This document shows positions 9,243-20,331 of a stretch of DNA of 64,000 nt, in pieces. The position numbers and the translations under genes were made by a program. The DNA is from Euclidia mi (Eukaryota; Arthropoda; Insecta; Lepidoptera; Erebidae): NCBI GenBank assembly GCA_944739405.2, contig OX123205.2, positions 40,444,475 through 40,508,474 of the forward strand. Direction: 5' to 3'. The notes below the pieces were generated by a model. It did no database searches. It saw nothing but the letters and a program-made list of their open reading frames with translations, and had not been told where the DNA came from. Position 1 is the stretch's first letter. Each line of letters begins with the position of its first letter.

Positions 9243-12058
9243 ATGTTAAGCAAACGTAATCTTCTTGAGATACATTTAAATGATCGTAAGTGCAACAACT
9301 CAGAACCTGATGTAATCTGTTTAACAGAAACATTTATTGAACTGGGCAATGAGCGATTGGTAAAATTAACTAATTATGATCTGGCTGTGTCATACTGTAG
9401 AAAAACCAGTCATAAACGTGGAAGCGTAGCTATATTAATAAAATCGGGCACTAAATTTAAAGAATTAGAGTTTATTAAAGAATACTGTGTAGACAAACAT
9501 TTTGAATTTTGTGGACTAGGTTTGCTCACATACAATATATTAGTAATAGGATTATACAGAACGCCAAATTCGGACTTTTCATTATTTATAACTAGGTTAA
9601 CTGCAATTTTATACCATGTGTCATATAAATTTAATAAGAAAAAATTGGTTTTAATAGGTGATCTTAATATAAATATTCTACAAATGGATAAAAGATCTAA
9701 AGAACTACGCCAAGTGATTTCTAATTTTAATTTAATCTTTCATATTGAACAACCTACGCGTCAGAAAACCTGTATTGATCACGTTATAAGCAATATAAAA
9801 TCAGCTAAAGGAGAACTCTTACACTGGGATATTTCTGACCATAACACAGCTCAATTATTAAATATACCTGTAAAGCGAAAAGAGGTTTGCTCAAAATACT
9901 TTATTCTAAGAAGAGACTATAGTGTGGACAACGTCAGGAAATTTAAAGACTGCATAAATAGTCTCTCTTTTTCAGAGGTCTATGTAGAAACCGATATGAA
10001 TATAGCTTTTAATATCTTTCATGAGTTGCTACTCTTGTTCTATAATTTGTGTTTCCCTATAGTTAGGATCAAGGTATCAAATAAAACTAAACAAGCAAAC
10101 TGGATAACTAAGGGCTTGCGGATAAGTTGTAAACGAAAACGTTTACTGCGCTACTCGTACTATAAGAAAAAGTCGACCTCTAATATAAAAATATATAAAA
10201 AATATGCCAAGTTATTAAAGTCTTGCATTGACCATTCCATTAAAGAAACAAATAACAGAATTTTAAGTAACTCGCAAAATAAATGCAAAGCTGCCTGGTC
10301 TCTGATAAAAAGCGAGACACAAATTGAACAAAAATTACAAACCATAGAGACCATACATACAGAAAATTATAGCACATGCAGACCCATAGAAATTGCAAAC
10401 CTATTTAATAATTACTGGATAAACCTAACAAATAAGTGTAATGATCAACTGCAGCTAACATATAAGGGAAAATTACTTAGTAGCTTATTCTTAAGGCCTT
10501 TTGCGTTTGAAGATGTCCAAAAGTTGATCCTCTCTCTGAATAATACGAGAGCTGTTGGATACGACGAGGTTTCAACTAAAATCCTAAAAGTTTGTTCCAC
10601 AGAACTGACTCCGGTATTAACACACTTGATCAATTTGTCATTTACAGAAGGGCATTTTCCAACCAATTTAAAATATGTAATAGTTAAGCCTCTGTTTAAG
10701 AAAGGTGAACGAAAAAAAATAGATAATTATAGACCAATTAGTCTCATACCTATTATTTCAAAGATTTTTGAGAAGGCCATGCAGAATAGATTATTGTCAT
10801 TCATTGAAAAACACAAAATCCTAAGAAATGAACAATTCGGATTTCAAAAAAACAAATCGACAACTTTGGCTTGTTTTAATCTCTGTAAAACAATCGTTGA
10901 CGAAACCGATGCAGGCAAGCGAGTGGCAGTCGTTTTCTTTGATATGTCGACGGCCTTCGATTTTGTTTCCCATAGATTATTATTATCAAAGTTAGAGCGG
11001 TATGGTATTCGTGGCCCGGCATTGAATTGGCTTAAATCGTACTTAAGCAATAGACAACAACGTGTAGAGATTTCAAAAATAAATAAACATAACGAACTAA
11101 TTAATTATAAATCCCAATTTAAACCTAACAATACCGGTGTACCACAAGGGAGTGTCTTAGGACCCCTTTTATTCTTATTATATATAAACGACCTCCCTGA
11201 AGTGATAAACAGTCCATGTACACTTTTTGCTGACGACATATCGGTAATTATAACTGCTAAAAATAAATCTGACATAAATCAATACATAAGTGACATTAAT
11301 TCTACAATTCAATCAACAATCAATTGGTTAAATCTTAATAATTTGAATGTTAATATTTTAAAAACGAAAATAATACAATTTACGACATACCGTAGCCACC
11401 AATATAATTTAAATATAAATCACAATGGCCAAGTTATATCTCAAGCTGACGAAACCATATTTTTAGGGATAGTACTGGATAGCCATATGTCATGGAAAGC
11501 TCACATAGACAAAATTTGTAGCAAGCTAAATAGATTTGTGGTCGTCCTCTATTCATTACGGAAAACTTCTTCAGAAAGTACAGTGTTAATAGCATACCAT
11601 GGTTACGTCGCTTCATCGTTGCAATATGGACTTATTCTATGGGGCAATTCTTCAGACTGGTATCGAGCATTTCTGGTCCAAAAGAAGTGCGTAAGGGCTA
11701 TTGGTGGAATCCCGCCTTGGGAATCCTGTAAGCCTTTGTTTAAGAAATTTAAACTGTAAACCGTTGCCAGTATGTATATCTTGGAATGTGTTAAATTTGT
11801 ACGTCAAAATAACCATCTATTCAAAAAAGCTAGGGATGTGTTTCCGAGAAATACAAGGGATCCAGATAGATTAGTTGTACCAAGAGTTCCAAACACAACA
11901 TTATTCCAAAAAATTGCTATAATATGTGTATAAAAATCTATAATAAGATACCAAAAGATATTAAGCAGTTTCCAGACTGTATATGTTTCAGGCGTTTAAA
12001 AAGTTGGCTATTGGATAAAGGATTTTATTCTGTTACTGAATTTATCAATAGTAATTAG
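9243..12058 (+). pseudogene. CR1-group LINE ORF2 (endonuclease-RT) with late nonsense and frameshift
   Basis: The frame is open from inside the ORF1 end; HQNVAGMLSKRN marks the endonuclease start with an ATG at 9243. Endonuclease motifs: CLTETF, GDLNINIL, SDHNTAQ. RT motifs: RAVGYDEVSTK, NYRPISLIP, MSTAFDFVSH, GVPQGSVLGPLLF, FADD (about residue 661), LDSHMSWKAHI. The open frame runs to a TAA at 11757-11759. Homology continues in frame just past that stop (TVASMYILECVKFV), then changes frame near 11910 and ends at the TAG at 12056-12058. The last about 100 residues are thus lost; the catalytic domains are intact. There is no RNase H. Confidence 0.82.
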
Positions 12059-12234
12059 ATTTATAAATGTTTTTATTGAATGTTATTACTTTCTAAATTA
12101 TTAAGATATTTTAAATCCTATATTAACATGGAAAATATTTGTATGTCGCATCAGCGACTAAGTGTTAGGACTTCTATTTACTTTAAGATCTATATTGTAC
12201 AACACTTAATGCAAATAAATTATTATTATTATTT

Positions 12235-15200
12235 TGTTTTTAAACAACTCCCTTTTTGTAGGCGTAAAATATGTGCCATGCGGACCGCAGTTTACATAAT
12301 TTTCCTATTTTTAACATTTTTAAATATAACATTCCAAAAAAGAATGACATTTAAAAATATAAAAATAGATTCCCACCGACGACGGGAATAGGATCCAAGT
12401 CACCGGCGGTTAGGGCTCCAGAGATAGGAATTTCCTCACAATGCGAGCCGTTTGCAGAATTACTGCCTTTTGCATCAAACTCTTGACCCAGCTGCCTAGT
12501 TTCAACCTCTCTAGATGGCGTTCGAGGGTTTTCGCTATAAGTCCATTAACGGACACAACTATCGGAACAATGATTGCCGAATCAATATCCCACATATCGA
12601 CAATCTCGTGAGCCAAGTCCAAATATTTTTCTTGTTTGTCTTTTTCTGCCTTCACGAGATTGTCGTCATGTGGAATAGTGATGTCGACAATCATTGCGCG
12701 GCGCTCTGATCGATCTATTATCACAATATCAGGCCTGTTGCAAACAACAGTCCTATCTGTGACAATAGATCGATCCCAGTACAGTGTTGCATGACCATTC
12801 TCGAGAACTGGCTCAGGGATGTACTTGTAATATGGCACTTCGACGTCCACAAGCCTGTACCTCAGAGCCAGTTGCTGATGTATGATCCTGGCTACTTGGT
12901 TGTGTCTGTGCAAGTACTCGCTATTAGCAAGACGAGAACATCCGGAGACTATATGTCTGAGGGACTCACCAGGTCGATTACAAGCCCGACATAGGTCTAC
13001 TGTGCCGTCCCTCATGATATATCTCCGGTAATTTCTCGTCTTGATAACCTCATCTGCAATTGCACAGACAAAACCTTCGGTTTCCCCGAAGAGATTACCG
13101 AAACGTAGCCAGGCCACAGAAGCTGGTAGATCCACATCAGGTCCGTGAAGGGCCCGATAGAATCTACCATGCAGCTCCTTGCTCTGCCATACAAGCCTGC
13201 GTTCGTCAACGCCTAAAGCTACAGGCCTGCGCCAGTTTTCTTTCGCCAATGAGAGCGGGGTGAGGCCACCATCAACTGCAACCACATCCCGATGCACATC
13301 CACGCTACGCTTAAGAAAATATTCCCTAAGGTTGTACACCTCGCGGTTGTGTAGGTCCTTAGCGTTTAGAAACCCTCGGCCCCCACACTTCCGCGGGATG
13401 TACAACCTCATTACAGACGAACGTGGGTGAAGCATTCGAAATGTGGTCAACAGTGAACGGACTCGCCTATCAATCTCATCCAGTTCGGTCTGAGTCCACT
13501 TGAGTATGCCGAAAGAGTACATCAAGAGTGGCATGACCCAACCGTTACAGGCGCGCACCTTGTTGCCGCCTGAAAGAAGACTCTTCAGAACCTTTTTCAG
13601 GCGACCAAAGAAGCGCACCCGCAACGATTGTTTCATGTCTGTCTCGTTGATGCCCAAGGCTTGCGACATACCCAAGTATTTGTAGGTATCAGTTGCGAGG
13701 ATCGATCTAAGCTGAGTGAAATCTGATAGATGTACTCCATCAGAGTCCACTATCCTGCCTTGTTTTACATGCATAACTGCACATTTGTCTACACCAAAAT
13801 CCATCCTGATAGAACTACTGAAGTTTTCAGTGACCCTCAGTAGCGCTGTCAGTTGGGACTCACTGCATGCAAATAATTTCAGATCATCCATGTATAACAA
13901 GTGGGATATACTTTGACCGTTCCTGCGCAACTTGTAACCAAGCCTCGAATCTCCCAGCAATGTGCTAAGGGGATTCAAGGCTAGGCAAAACCACAAGGGA
14001 CTCAGACTGTCACCTTGAAAGATACCCCGCTCTATCTTAATAGGGTCGCCGTTTCCGAGACCCTGTCGACACCCTGGATAATGAAGAACCGTTCTCCACT
14101 GCCCCATACATGACCTCATGAAGGTGCATAGATTTATATCTACTTTATAAAATTCCAGCACCCTCAGAAGCCATGAATGAGGCACAGAGTCGTAGGCCTT
14201 CTTGTAGTCTATCCAGCATGTGGACAGACTCTTTCGGCTACGGCGAGCCTGTTGGCTAATGGCCATGTCTATGAGGAGAAGCTCCTTAGTACCGCGGGCC
14301 CCACTTTTACATCCATTCTGACATACTGACATGATCTTATTGTCAGATATGTGTACATTAATTTTCTTTGTCAGAATGGACGTAAATAATTTGTATATAG
14401 TTGGTAGGCACGTGATTGGCCTATAATTGGTGGGATCCGCGGTGCTACCCGACTTGTAGAGCAAGTGGGTAATGCTTTTAGTCATAAAACTTGGTAACAA
14501 TCCAGACTCTAAAGATGACTGAAACTGTGAAGCCAAGCAAGCATGTGAACTACGAAGCCATTTTAGCCAAAAGTTATGTAGTCCGTCCGGCCCCGGTGAC
14601 TTCCAGTTTGACGCCGGACGTATGGCATTGGCTACGTCTGCAGCTTCAATATTTACAGCTTCCATTCTCTCTATAGGTTCACATGCTCGCTCTACTTGAC
14701 ACATCCAATCACCCTCTGTATGGGCAACAGGCGATGACCAGATATTACGCCAGAAGGCTATAACCTTGGCATCCTCCGGCCGATCGCCATCACCCATACA
14801 CTGGTCTGATTGTTCCCAAGTTCTATAAACGGACTTTTGATCACTTTGGAACATACGATTATGGGAATACCTTTCCACACGCTTCTTGTATCTGCGAAGA
14901 CGACTTGCCCACGCATAAACTTTCTGCTTTAGAAAGTCGATGCGCTCCGTGACACGTGTAATATATTCTTGAGGTCTAATATTAGTCCCCAAAAACGCAC
15001 GTCTCACGAAACGCATCACCCGCGGGCGTTGATTACCCGAACTGAAGCAAATCAACTTGCTGATGAGCACCCTAGTCTCATTTATACGTCGTTCAATTCT
15101 GCACTGCCATGCTGGTTTTTTCGGTTTTGGTCGCGTAACAGAATCATTCATAAACTTGACCCCTGCTACGCGACATACCGCAGTAGCACCGCAGTACAGA

Positions 15201-16254
15201 ATTGAATGCGTATCTGTTAGGTCCCGGCTGTCACTAAAATAATTAGCTAACATTGAGTCCAGGGTGCACACCAGCGCTAGGTTTTTTTTATGCGTGGGCA
15301 GTCGTGGCAGACGTGGCCGATGATCTGGCGGTGTGGAACGATAATCCCGTAACGCATCCTCCAAAGCGCTCCTCAAATTATCAGTGTACTGGGTACTCAC
15401 ATTTATAGCTACATTATCCATTTCCTCCTCAAAATGTTGTATTGATTATGTGTCCACCATTGGTACAGTGTCAGAAGAGGTAGGGACAACATAGCTACAC
15501 TGTGCGTCCAAGCGTAGCCGCTCAAGTGCCTCGTCATCCAACAAGTGACATCGCTGGATAGCGCGCACTTGATCTGATAGTCGTTGCACGGAAACATTAA
15601 CAGCTGGTTCAAGGGCCTGAAACAAAGGCAGCATTCTGTTACGGTACGCTGTGAGGTTAATTCCTCCCTCTGTAGCCGCAAAATATGCGCGCATGACGTT
15701 TTCGTTTATTTGACGAGTCCAACGCATACGCTGCACATTACCACCGGTAGCGGGGATCCTATTCGTGGCCGGTGGGTCACGCGATCCCAAGCATGCTGGT
15801 GGCCGGCCTCTCCCCCGCCGACTTACAGGTGTTGGCGACGTCGGTGGGGAAAAATACTCGCCGCTCGACGAGCTCGACGCCTCTCCACTGGCCGGCGCCG
15901 CCGATGCGGCTGCCGGCGTCTGCGAGGCGGAGCAGAGCAGCGAGTCCGGGGGTGATGAGCGTGCTCGTGCTGCCTTAGCCCGTGTTAACATAGTACATTC
16001 TTGTTATTTGTTATTGTTTATAACACATTTTATGAGATGATGACGGATGTCAGCTGTCAGCAAAATTTTCATGTCTCTTAATATATTTTCTTCGTGTATT
16101 TATGAAAAAGGTTTCTATTTATCTATTGAGTTTCTTACGATATTATTTAGTGGTAACTGTTTTATCTGAAATAATATCTCAGTACTTGTAAAAATAAATA
16201 AAATTGAAAAATTGTTCCATGAATGTACTGTCAACCTTAGTGTTGCCAGGTTTT
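12235..16254 (-). mobile_element. R4/Dong-like non-LTR retrotransposon (restriction-like endonuclease type)
   Basis: This minus-strand LINE has one long ORF and a C-terminal PD..D endonuclease instead of an N-terminal APE. It is bounded at both ends by TTA/TAA runs (12219-12234 and 16255-16272). Dong of Bombyx is known to insert in TAA repeats, so these flanks fit the target preference of that clade. The left run is the tail of the CR1 at 7713-12234, suggesting insertion into that tail. Exact ends cannot be fixed because the flanks are repetitive. The 5' leader is about 15992-16254. Confidence 0.72.
12410..15991 (-). pseudogene. R4/Dong-like polyprotein: RT, CCHC finger, PD-(D/E)XK endonuclease, one in-frame stop
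   Basis: Two open segments (15991-15446 and 15421-12410) are in the same frame, separated by one TAA at 15446-15448, so this was a single ORF of about 1190 codons. N-terminal part: Ala/Ser/Pro-rich, then a basic RGRGRPPACLG stretch and a helical region starting RMRWTRQINENVMRAYF. RT motifs: KSPGPDGLHNFW, NYRPITCLP, DYKKAYDSVPHSW, GIFQGDSLSPLWF and YMDDLKLF (about residue 510 of the long segment). A C-X2-C-X8-H-X4-C finger (CRACNRPGESLRHIVSGC) is at about residue 810 and the endonuclease motif PD-X14-D (RPDIVIID..AMIVDITIP) at about residue 895. Finger plus PD..D at the C-terminus is the R2/R4 arrangement. The domains after the stop are undamaged. Confidence 0.85.
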
Positions 16255-16380
16255 TTATTATTATTATTATTTAATTCTTTAGCTGAAGGAAGTCGTTGAC
16301 TAAAATGCATAACATGAGTTTTAGCCAGATTAATTTTAAGATTATTTTCATTTAACCACGTTATAAGTAATGAAAGTGAT
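16179..16380 (-). pseudogene. LINE RT fragment next to a TAA run
   Basis: On the minus strand, 16380-16276 encodes LLITWLNENNLKINLAKT and HVMHFSQRLPSAKEL, the region after the catalytic box of a CR1-group RT. It ends in the TTA/TAA run (Asn codons on this strand), after which the sequence is no longer RT-like. It could be a displaced part of the minus-strand CR1 at 18335-21300, whose middle is missing, with the RTE element between them; that is inference. Confidence 0.55.
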
Positions 16381-16386
16381 CTGAAT

Positions 16387-18320
16387 GAAGATATTGTTAA
16401 AGAAATGAAGGACAAGTATAGATGTGTGAAAGCTAAAGTAAAAGAATGTATAGAGAGGAAGAAGAATGAGCAAAAGAAGAAATATGAGGATCAATTTGGC
16501 TCAAGTTTCCGAGACAATATAAAACTGTTTTGGAAACTAGTCAAAGAAGCGCGGGGCAAAAATATAAATGGATCAATGAAAGTTATTAGGAATGAAAAAG
16601 GTGAAGTTATAAATGAAGAAAAAATGATACTACAGTGCTGGAAGGACTATTTTGAGAGTTTATTTGAGAAAGATGTGAGTGAAATAGAGCAAGAAGAGAT
16701 GATAGATATACATGATGGCCCTAGTGATGAAATTGGAATGGATGAAATTATGAAAGCGCTAAATGGTATGAGGTCTGGCAAGTCTGCTGGGTGTGATAAG
16801 GTGACGATTGAAATGTTGAAGGCTGGCGATGGACTAATCGTAATCCTGCTGCATCGCCTTTTTAACCTGTGTTGGAAACAAGGCCAGGTCCCAGATGACT
16901 GGACGAAGGCAGCGCTTGTCCCAATTTATAAAGGGAAAGGTTCGCAGCAGGAATGTCGAAATTATCGCGGGATCAGCCTTCTTAGTGTTGTAGAAAAAAT
17001 GTATGCCAGAAAATTGATTGACAGGGTAGTAAATGTGACTAATGAGAAGATATAGGATGTGCAAGCGGGATTTCGGAAGGGAATGGGATGTACGGATCAG
17101 GTCTTTTCCTTACGCTGCGTAACCGAAAAGTGTCTGGCAAAAAACCAGAAGGTATATTGCGCGTTCATAGACCTAGAAAAGGCTTATGATAGAGTGAATA
17201 GAAAGGAATTATGGAAGGTGCTATCTATGTATGGGGTGGACAATTTTATAATTAGGGCTCTGAAATCTCTGTATAGGGGTTCCAGAGCCTGTGTCCGGGT
17301 TAACGGTGCCTATACAGACTGGTTTGACATCTCTATAGGTGTCAGACAGGGGTGTGCAGCCTCGCCCTGGTTGTTCAACTTATTCATGGATAGCTGCATG
17401 AAAGATATGAGGGAAATGGAATGCGGGATCAATATGGCAGGATTGCGTGCTAAGTGCCTCTTGTACGCCGATGATCAAGTCATTCTGGCGTCGTCGGCGA
17501 CTGAGTTACAACAAATGATGAACTGCATGAATGAGAGCTTTGAATCGAAAGGTATGAAATTGAATGCAAAAAAGACGAAAGTGATGGTGTTTGAGAAGGA
17601 TGAAAATGTGATTGAGTGTAATATTGCGATTGGAGAAGAAAACATTGAACAAGTGACAGAATTTGTATATTTGGGTAGCATGTTTACAAGAGATGGAAGA
17701 TGTGAAGGAGATATTGAAAGGAGAGTGACTGCGGGCAACTGTGTAGATGGAGCGCTGCATGCCTTTATGAACGGCCAGAATGTGCCAAAACAGGCGCGAC
17801 TGGCGGTTCATAATGGAGTGCTTGTGCCCACGTTGATGTACGGTAGTGAGTGTTGGGTGTGGCAGAAAAAGCATGAAAGCAGAATTAACGCAGTTGAGAT
17901 GCGGTCACTGCGTAGTATGTGTGGGGTAAGACTGATTGATAGAATTCCGAATGCAGTAATACGAGAGCGATGTGGCCTGAAAGAAGATGTCGTGACAAGG
18001 ATTGAGAAAGGAATGCTGAAATGGTTTGGGCACGTGGAGCGAATGAGTGAAGAAAGAATGACGCACCAAATATATGAGGCTAACGCGTATGGGCAAGCCG
18101 GTCGCGGCCGACCTCGTAGGACATTCGTCGACCAAACTGGTGACGTTCTGAAAAACGGGAAGGTCCTAAGCACCCGGAACCGGCGAGCATGTATGAACAG
18201 AGTAATGAATGTCGAAGAAGCGCGTGAGATTTGTAAGGATAGATGCAAGTGGCGTTCCGTTGTCTCTGCCTACCCCCACCGGGAAAAAGGCGTGAGTTTA
18301 TGTATGTATGTATGTATGTT
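16387..18320 (+). mobile_element. RTE-clade LINE, 5'-truncated, with (TGTA)n tail
   Basis: The copy lacks the endonuclease domain and starts just before the RT. It runs to a tail of TGTA units at about 18300-18320. The last 60 nt before the tail, TCTCTGCCTACCCCC..GGGAAAAAGGCGTGAGTTTATG, match the 3' tails of the SINE-1 copies in this window. The right flank is minus-strand CR1 endonuclease coding sequence, so the RTE inserted into that older element. Confidence 0.8.
16405..18300 (+). pseudogene. RTE-type reverse transcriptase with one nonsense codon
   Basis: Two open segments (16405-17055 and 17059 onward) are in the same frame, split by a TAG at 17053-17055. RT motifs: GKSAGCDKVTIEMLK, NYRGISLLSV, FIDLEKAYDRVNR, GVRQGCAASPWLFN, YADDQVILA, and VYLGSMFTRDGRC after the palm. 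The C-terminus has the RTE-typical LMYGSECWVWQKK, RSLRSMCGV, KWFGHVERM and GRGRPRRTF blocks. The N-terminal APE endonuclease is absent. The ORF would end within the tail near 18300; the open frame that continues past the tail is flanking CR1 antisense sequence. Two further 3' ends of this family lie at 25556-26045 and 59633-59870. Confidence 0.85.
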
Positions 18321-18871
18321 GAATACAGTCACCGAACTTAATTATATTTTCAGGTGCATAGTCCCTTTGTTTCTTTCGCCAATATTTTATTACACATGAC
18401 GTGTCCACTGGACATTTCAGAATTTGTGCTGTGTGATCCGACAAGGCTAACTCTACAACATTAGCAGTACATGGCTTTTTATTATTATGAGCAAAATTAT
18501 CGATACACGTCTGGCTGCTCAATCTAGTCGGTCGTTCTAGGGCTAAACTTAAATTAAAATTGAGCAGTAAACATTTAAGCTCCAGTGTAACGTTGTTATT
18601 TTTCAGGACATCAATGTTATAATCACCAGCAACTATTAATTTCTCATATTTTAGTTTACTTATTTTTTTTAGCAACTGTTCTAACTTCTGAAAAAATATA
18701 TCCAAGAGAGACTGTTTGGGTACTCGATATATGCAGATTATTATTATTCTAAAGTTCACTAGTTCAACTGCACAACATTCAAAAATACCCGAAAAGGATA
18801 GCTGTGCAACTTCTGGCAAGTCCCTCCAAATATGTCCCTCCTTAACAAGAATGCAAGTGCCTCCTCTTTTA

Positions 18872-18898
18872 CGAGGGTCAAACTGAAAGTTCTTAGAA
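18872..18898 (+). repeat. Mariner left terminal inverted repeat
   Basis: These 27 bp starting CGAGGGTCAAACTGAAAG are identical to the reverse complement of 20137-20163. They are the binding and cleavage site for the transposase. Confidence 0.93.
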
Positions 18899-19045
18899 CT
18901 GGCCACTTATAAACAATATAATAAAAAAAATATTCTAATTTTGAAAATAGAACTCTTTGCCAATATTACTGAGTATATATTTCATTCATTTGTCATTTGT
19001 TTTACGATTTGGCGGCAAATTGAAAATTGTCTGTGTCACGTCAAC

Positions 19046-20098
19046 ATGAATTTAACACGAGAAAATTTTCGTGCAATGATTTTTTATGACTTTCGATGTC
19101 ATTTAAGTCAACAAGAAAGTTATGATAGACTACGATTGGCCTTTCACGATGAAGCCCCATCTCGTGCGACTGTTTACAACTGGTTTAATGAGTTTAAACG
19201 TGGTCGCACTAATCTCACTGATGATGTACGTGAGGGACGGCCTTCTACGGCGACGACTGAAAATAACATCTGTGTTGTGCGGCGTATGATAGAGACTGAC
19301 AAAAGAGTGACCTATCAGCAGATTCGGACAAGCTTAGGCATCGGTATGAGTCAAGTGCACAAAATCCTCCACGAACATTTAGCGGTCAGGAAGCTTTGCG
19401 CCCGGTGGATACCTCATAATTTGACTAAGGCTCAAAAACTCCATCGTGTGGATTGGTGCCGTAAAATGATTGAAAGATTTAACGGAGGTGACTCAAATGC
19501 TGTGTTCGACATACTAACAGGTGACGAAAGCTGGATTTACTGTTATGATCCTGAAACCAAAAGACAATCTGCTCAGTGGGTGTTTCCTTTCAAGGAGTTG
19601 CCAACTAAAGTGAAGAGAGATCGAAGTGCGGGAAAAAAAATGGTGGCCTCGTTCTTTGGAAGGATAGGTCATTTCGCAACAATTGTGTTAGAGGATCAAA
19701 AAACAGTTTCTGCAGAATGGTACACTACCAATTGTTTGCCACTTGTCTTGGAAAAAGTTCGAGAGAAACGACCTCGCAGTAGGATCCTCCTTCACCACGA
19801 CAACGCCTCGTCGCACACCGCCAAGCGAACGATCGACTATTTGGCGACATCAAACGTTGAATTACTGGGTCACCCGCCGTATAGCCCCGACCTCGCGCCT
19901 TGTGATTTTTATTTATTTCCAAAAATTAAAGAAAAACTTAAAGGAAAGCGGTTTATGAATGCTGAAGAAGCGGTGGCTGCGTATCGCGATGCCATTGAAG
20001 AGACCCCTAAGGACGAGTGGGCAAAGTGCTTTTCCCAGTGGTTCCATCGCATGCAGCGGTGTATTGACGTCAATGGACAATATTTTGAAAAGATATAA
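19046..20098 (+). CDS. Mariner transposase, intact D,D34D
   Basis: The protein cuts and pastes the mariner at TA sites. The start at 19046 (MNLTRENFRAMIFYDF) gives 350 aa, the usual mariner length; the frame is open further upstream to 18941 but that part is not transposase-like. The N-terminus has the paired helix-turn-helix region (YDRLRLAFHDEAPSRATVYN, GRPST, TYQQIRTSLGIGMSQVHKIL). The catalytic domain shows TGDESWIY, HHDNASSHTA and YSPDLAPCDFYLFP; 34 residues separate the second and third Asp, so the D,D34D triad is complete. No stop or frameshift is present. The subfamily is not assigned. Confidence 0.95.
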   Translation: MNLTRENFRAMIFYDFRCHLSQQESYDRLRLAFHDEAPSRATVYNWFNEFKRGRTNLTDDVREGRPSTATTENNICVVRRMIETDKRVTYQQIRTSLGIGMSQVHKILHEHLAVRKLCARWIPHNLTKAQKLHRVDWCRKMIERFNGGDSNAVFDILTGDESWIYCYDPETKRQSAQWVFPFKELPTKVKRDRSAGKKMVASFFGRIGHFATIVLEDQKTVSAEWYTTNCLPLVLEKVREKRPRSRILLHHDNASSHTAKRTIDYLATSNVELLGHPPYSPDLAPCDFYLFPKIKEKLKGKRFMNAEEAVAAYRDAIEETPKDEWAKCFSQWFHRMQRCIDVNGQYFEKI

Positions 20099-20136
20099 TA
20101 AAACTAATAACTGGCTAATGTAATCAGTTTTTGATT

Positions 20137-20163
20137 TTCTAAGAACTTTCAGTTTGACCCTCG
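20137..20163 (-). repeat. Mariner right terminal inverted repeat
   Basis: Perfect inverted partner of 18872-18898, followed directly by the TA duplication at 20164-20165. Confidence 0.93.
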
Positions 20164-20331
20164 TACTATCCGCTCTACAGTAGTACGCAGCCAAACAATA
20201 ATTAGGAACATAGAGATTAGTTTCTTGACCGGCCATCATAAAATGTTCTGATATACACACTATGTCTATGCTTTTTTTCTTTCCTGCAAGAACTTCCAAC
20301 GAAACAGACAGATTGCATACATACATACATA

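Larger units (their letters stand above)
7713..12234 (+). mobile_element. CR1-group non-LTR retrotransposon with (TTA)n tail
   Basis: This is a second complete-looking LINE: leader about 7713-8019, ORF1 8020-9208 (two frame changes), ORF2 9243-12058 (stop and frameshift near its end), short 3' UTR and a tail of ATT/TTA units at 12219-12234. It directly follows the tail of the preceding LINE. The 5' end is approximate. It is non-autonomous in its present form. The minus-strand copy at 18335-21300 has the same ORF1/ORF2 architecture and is a relative. Confidence 0.75.
18872..20163 (+). mobile_element. Complete mariner transposon
   Basis: The element is 1292 bp long, bounded by a TA dinucleotide on each side (18870-18871 and 20164-20165), as expected for mariner. 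Perfect 27-bp terminal inverted repeats start CGAGGGTCAAACTGAAAG. It carries one uninterrupted transposase ORF. The insertion splits the endonuclease frame of a CR1 LINE, and that frame is continuous if the element and one TA are left out, which confirms both ends. Confidence 0.95.

Noticed and set aside
1716..16380. The minus-strand RT pieces at 1716-2515 and 16276-16380 as two halves of one LINE split by everything between
   Set aside because: Both pieces contain the same LN(K/E)NN region, so they overlap in homology and must come from different copies.
17808..18248. 146-codon minus-strand ORF
   Set aside because: Antisense of the RTE C-terminus; no independent evidence.
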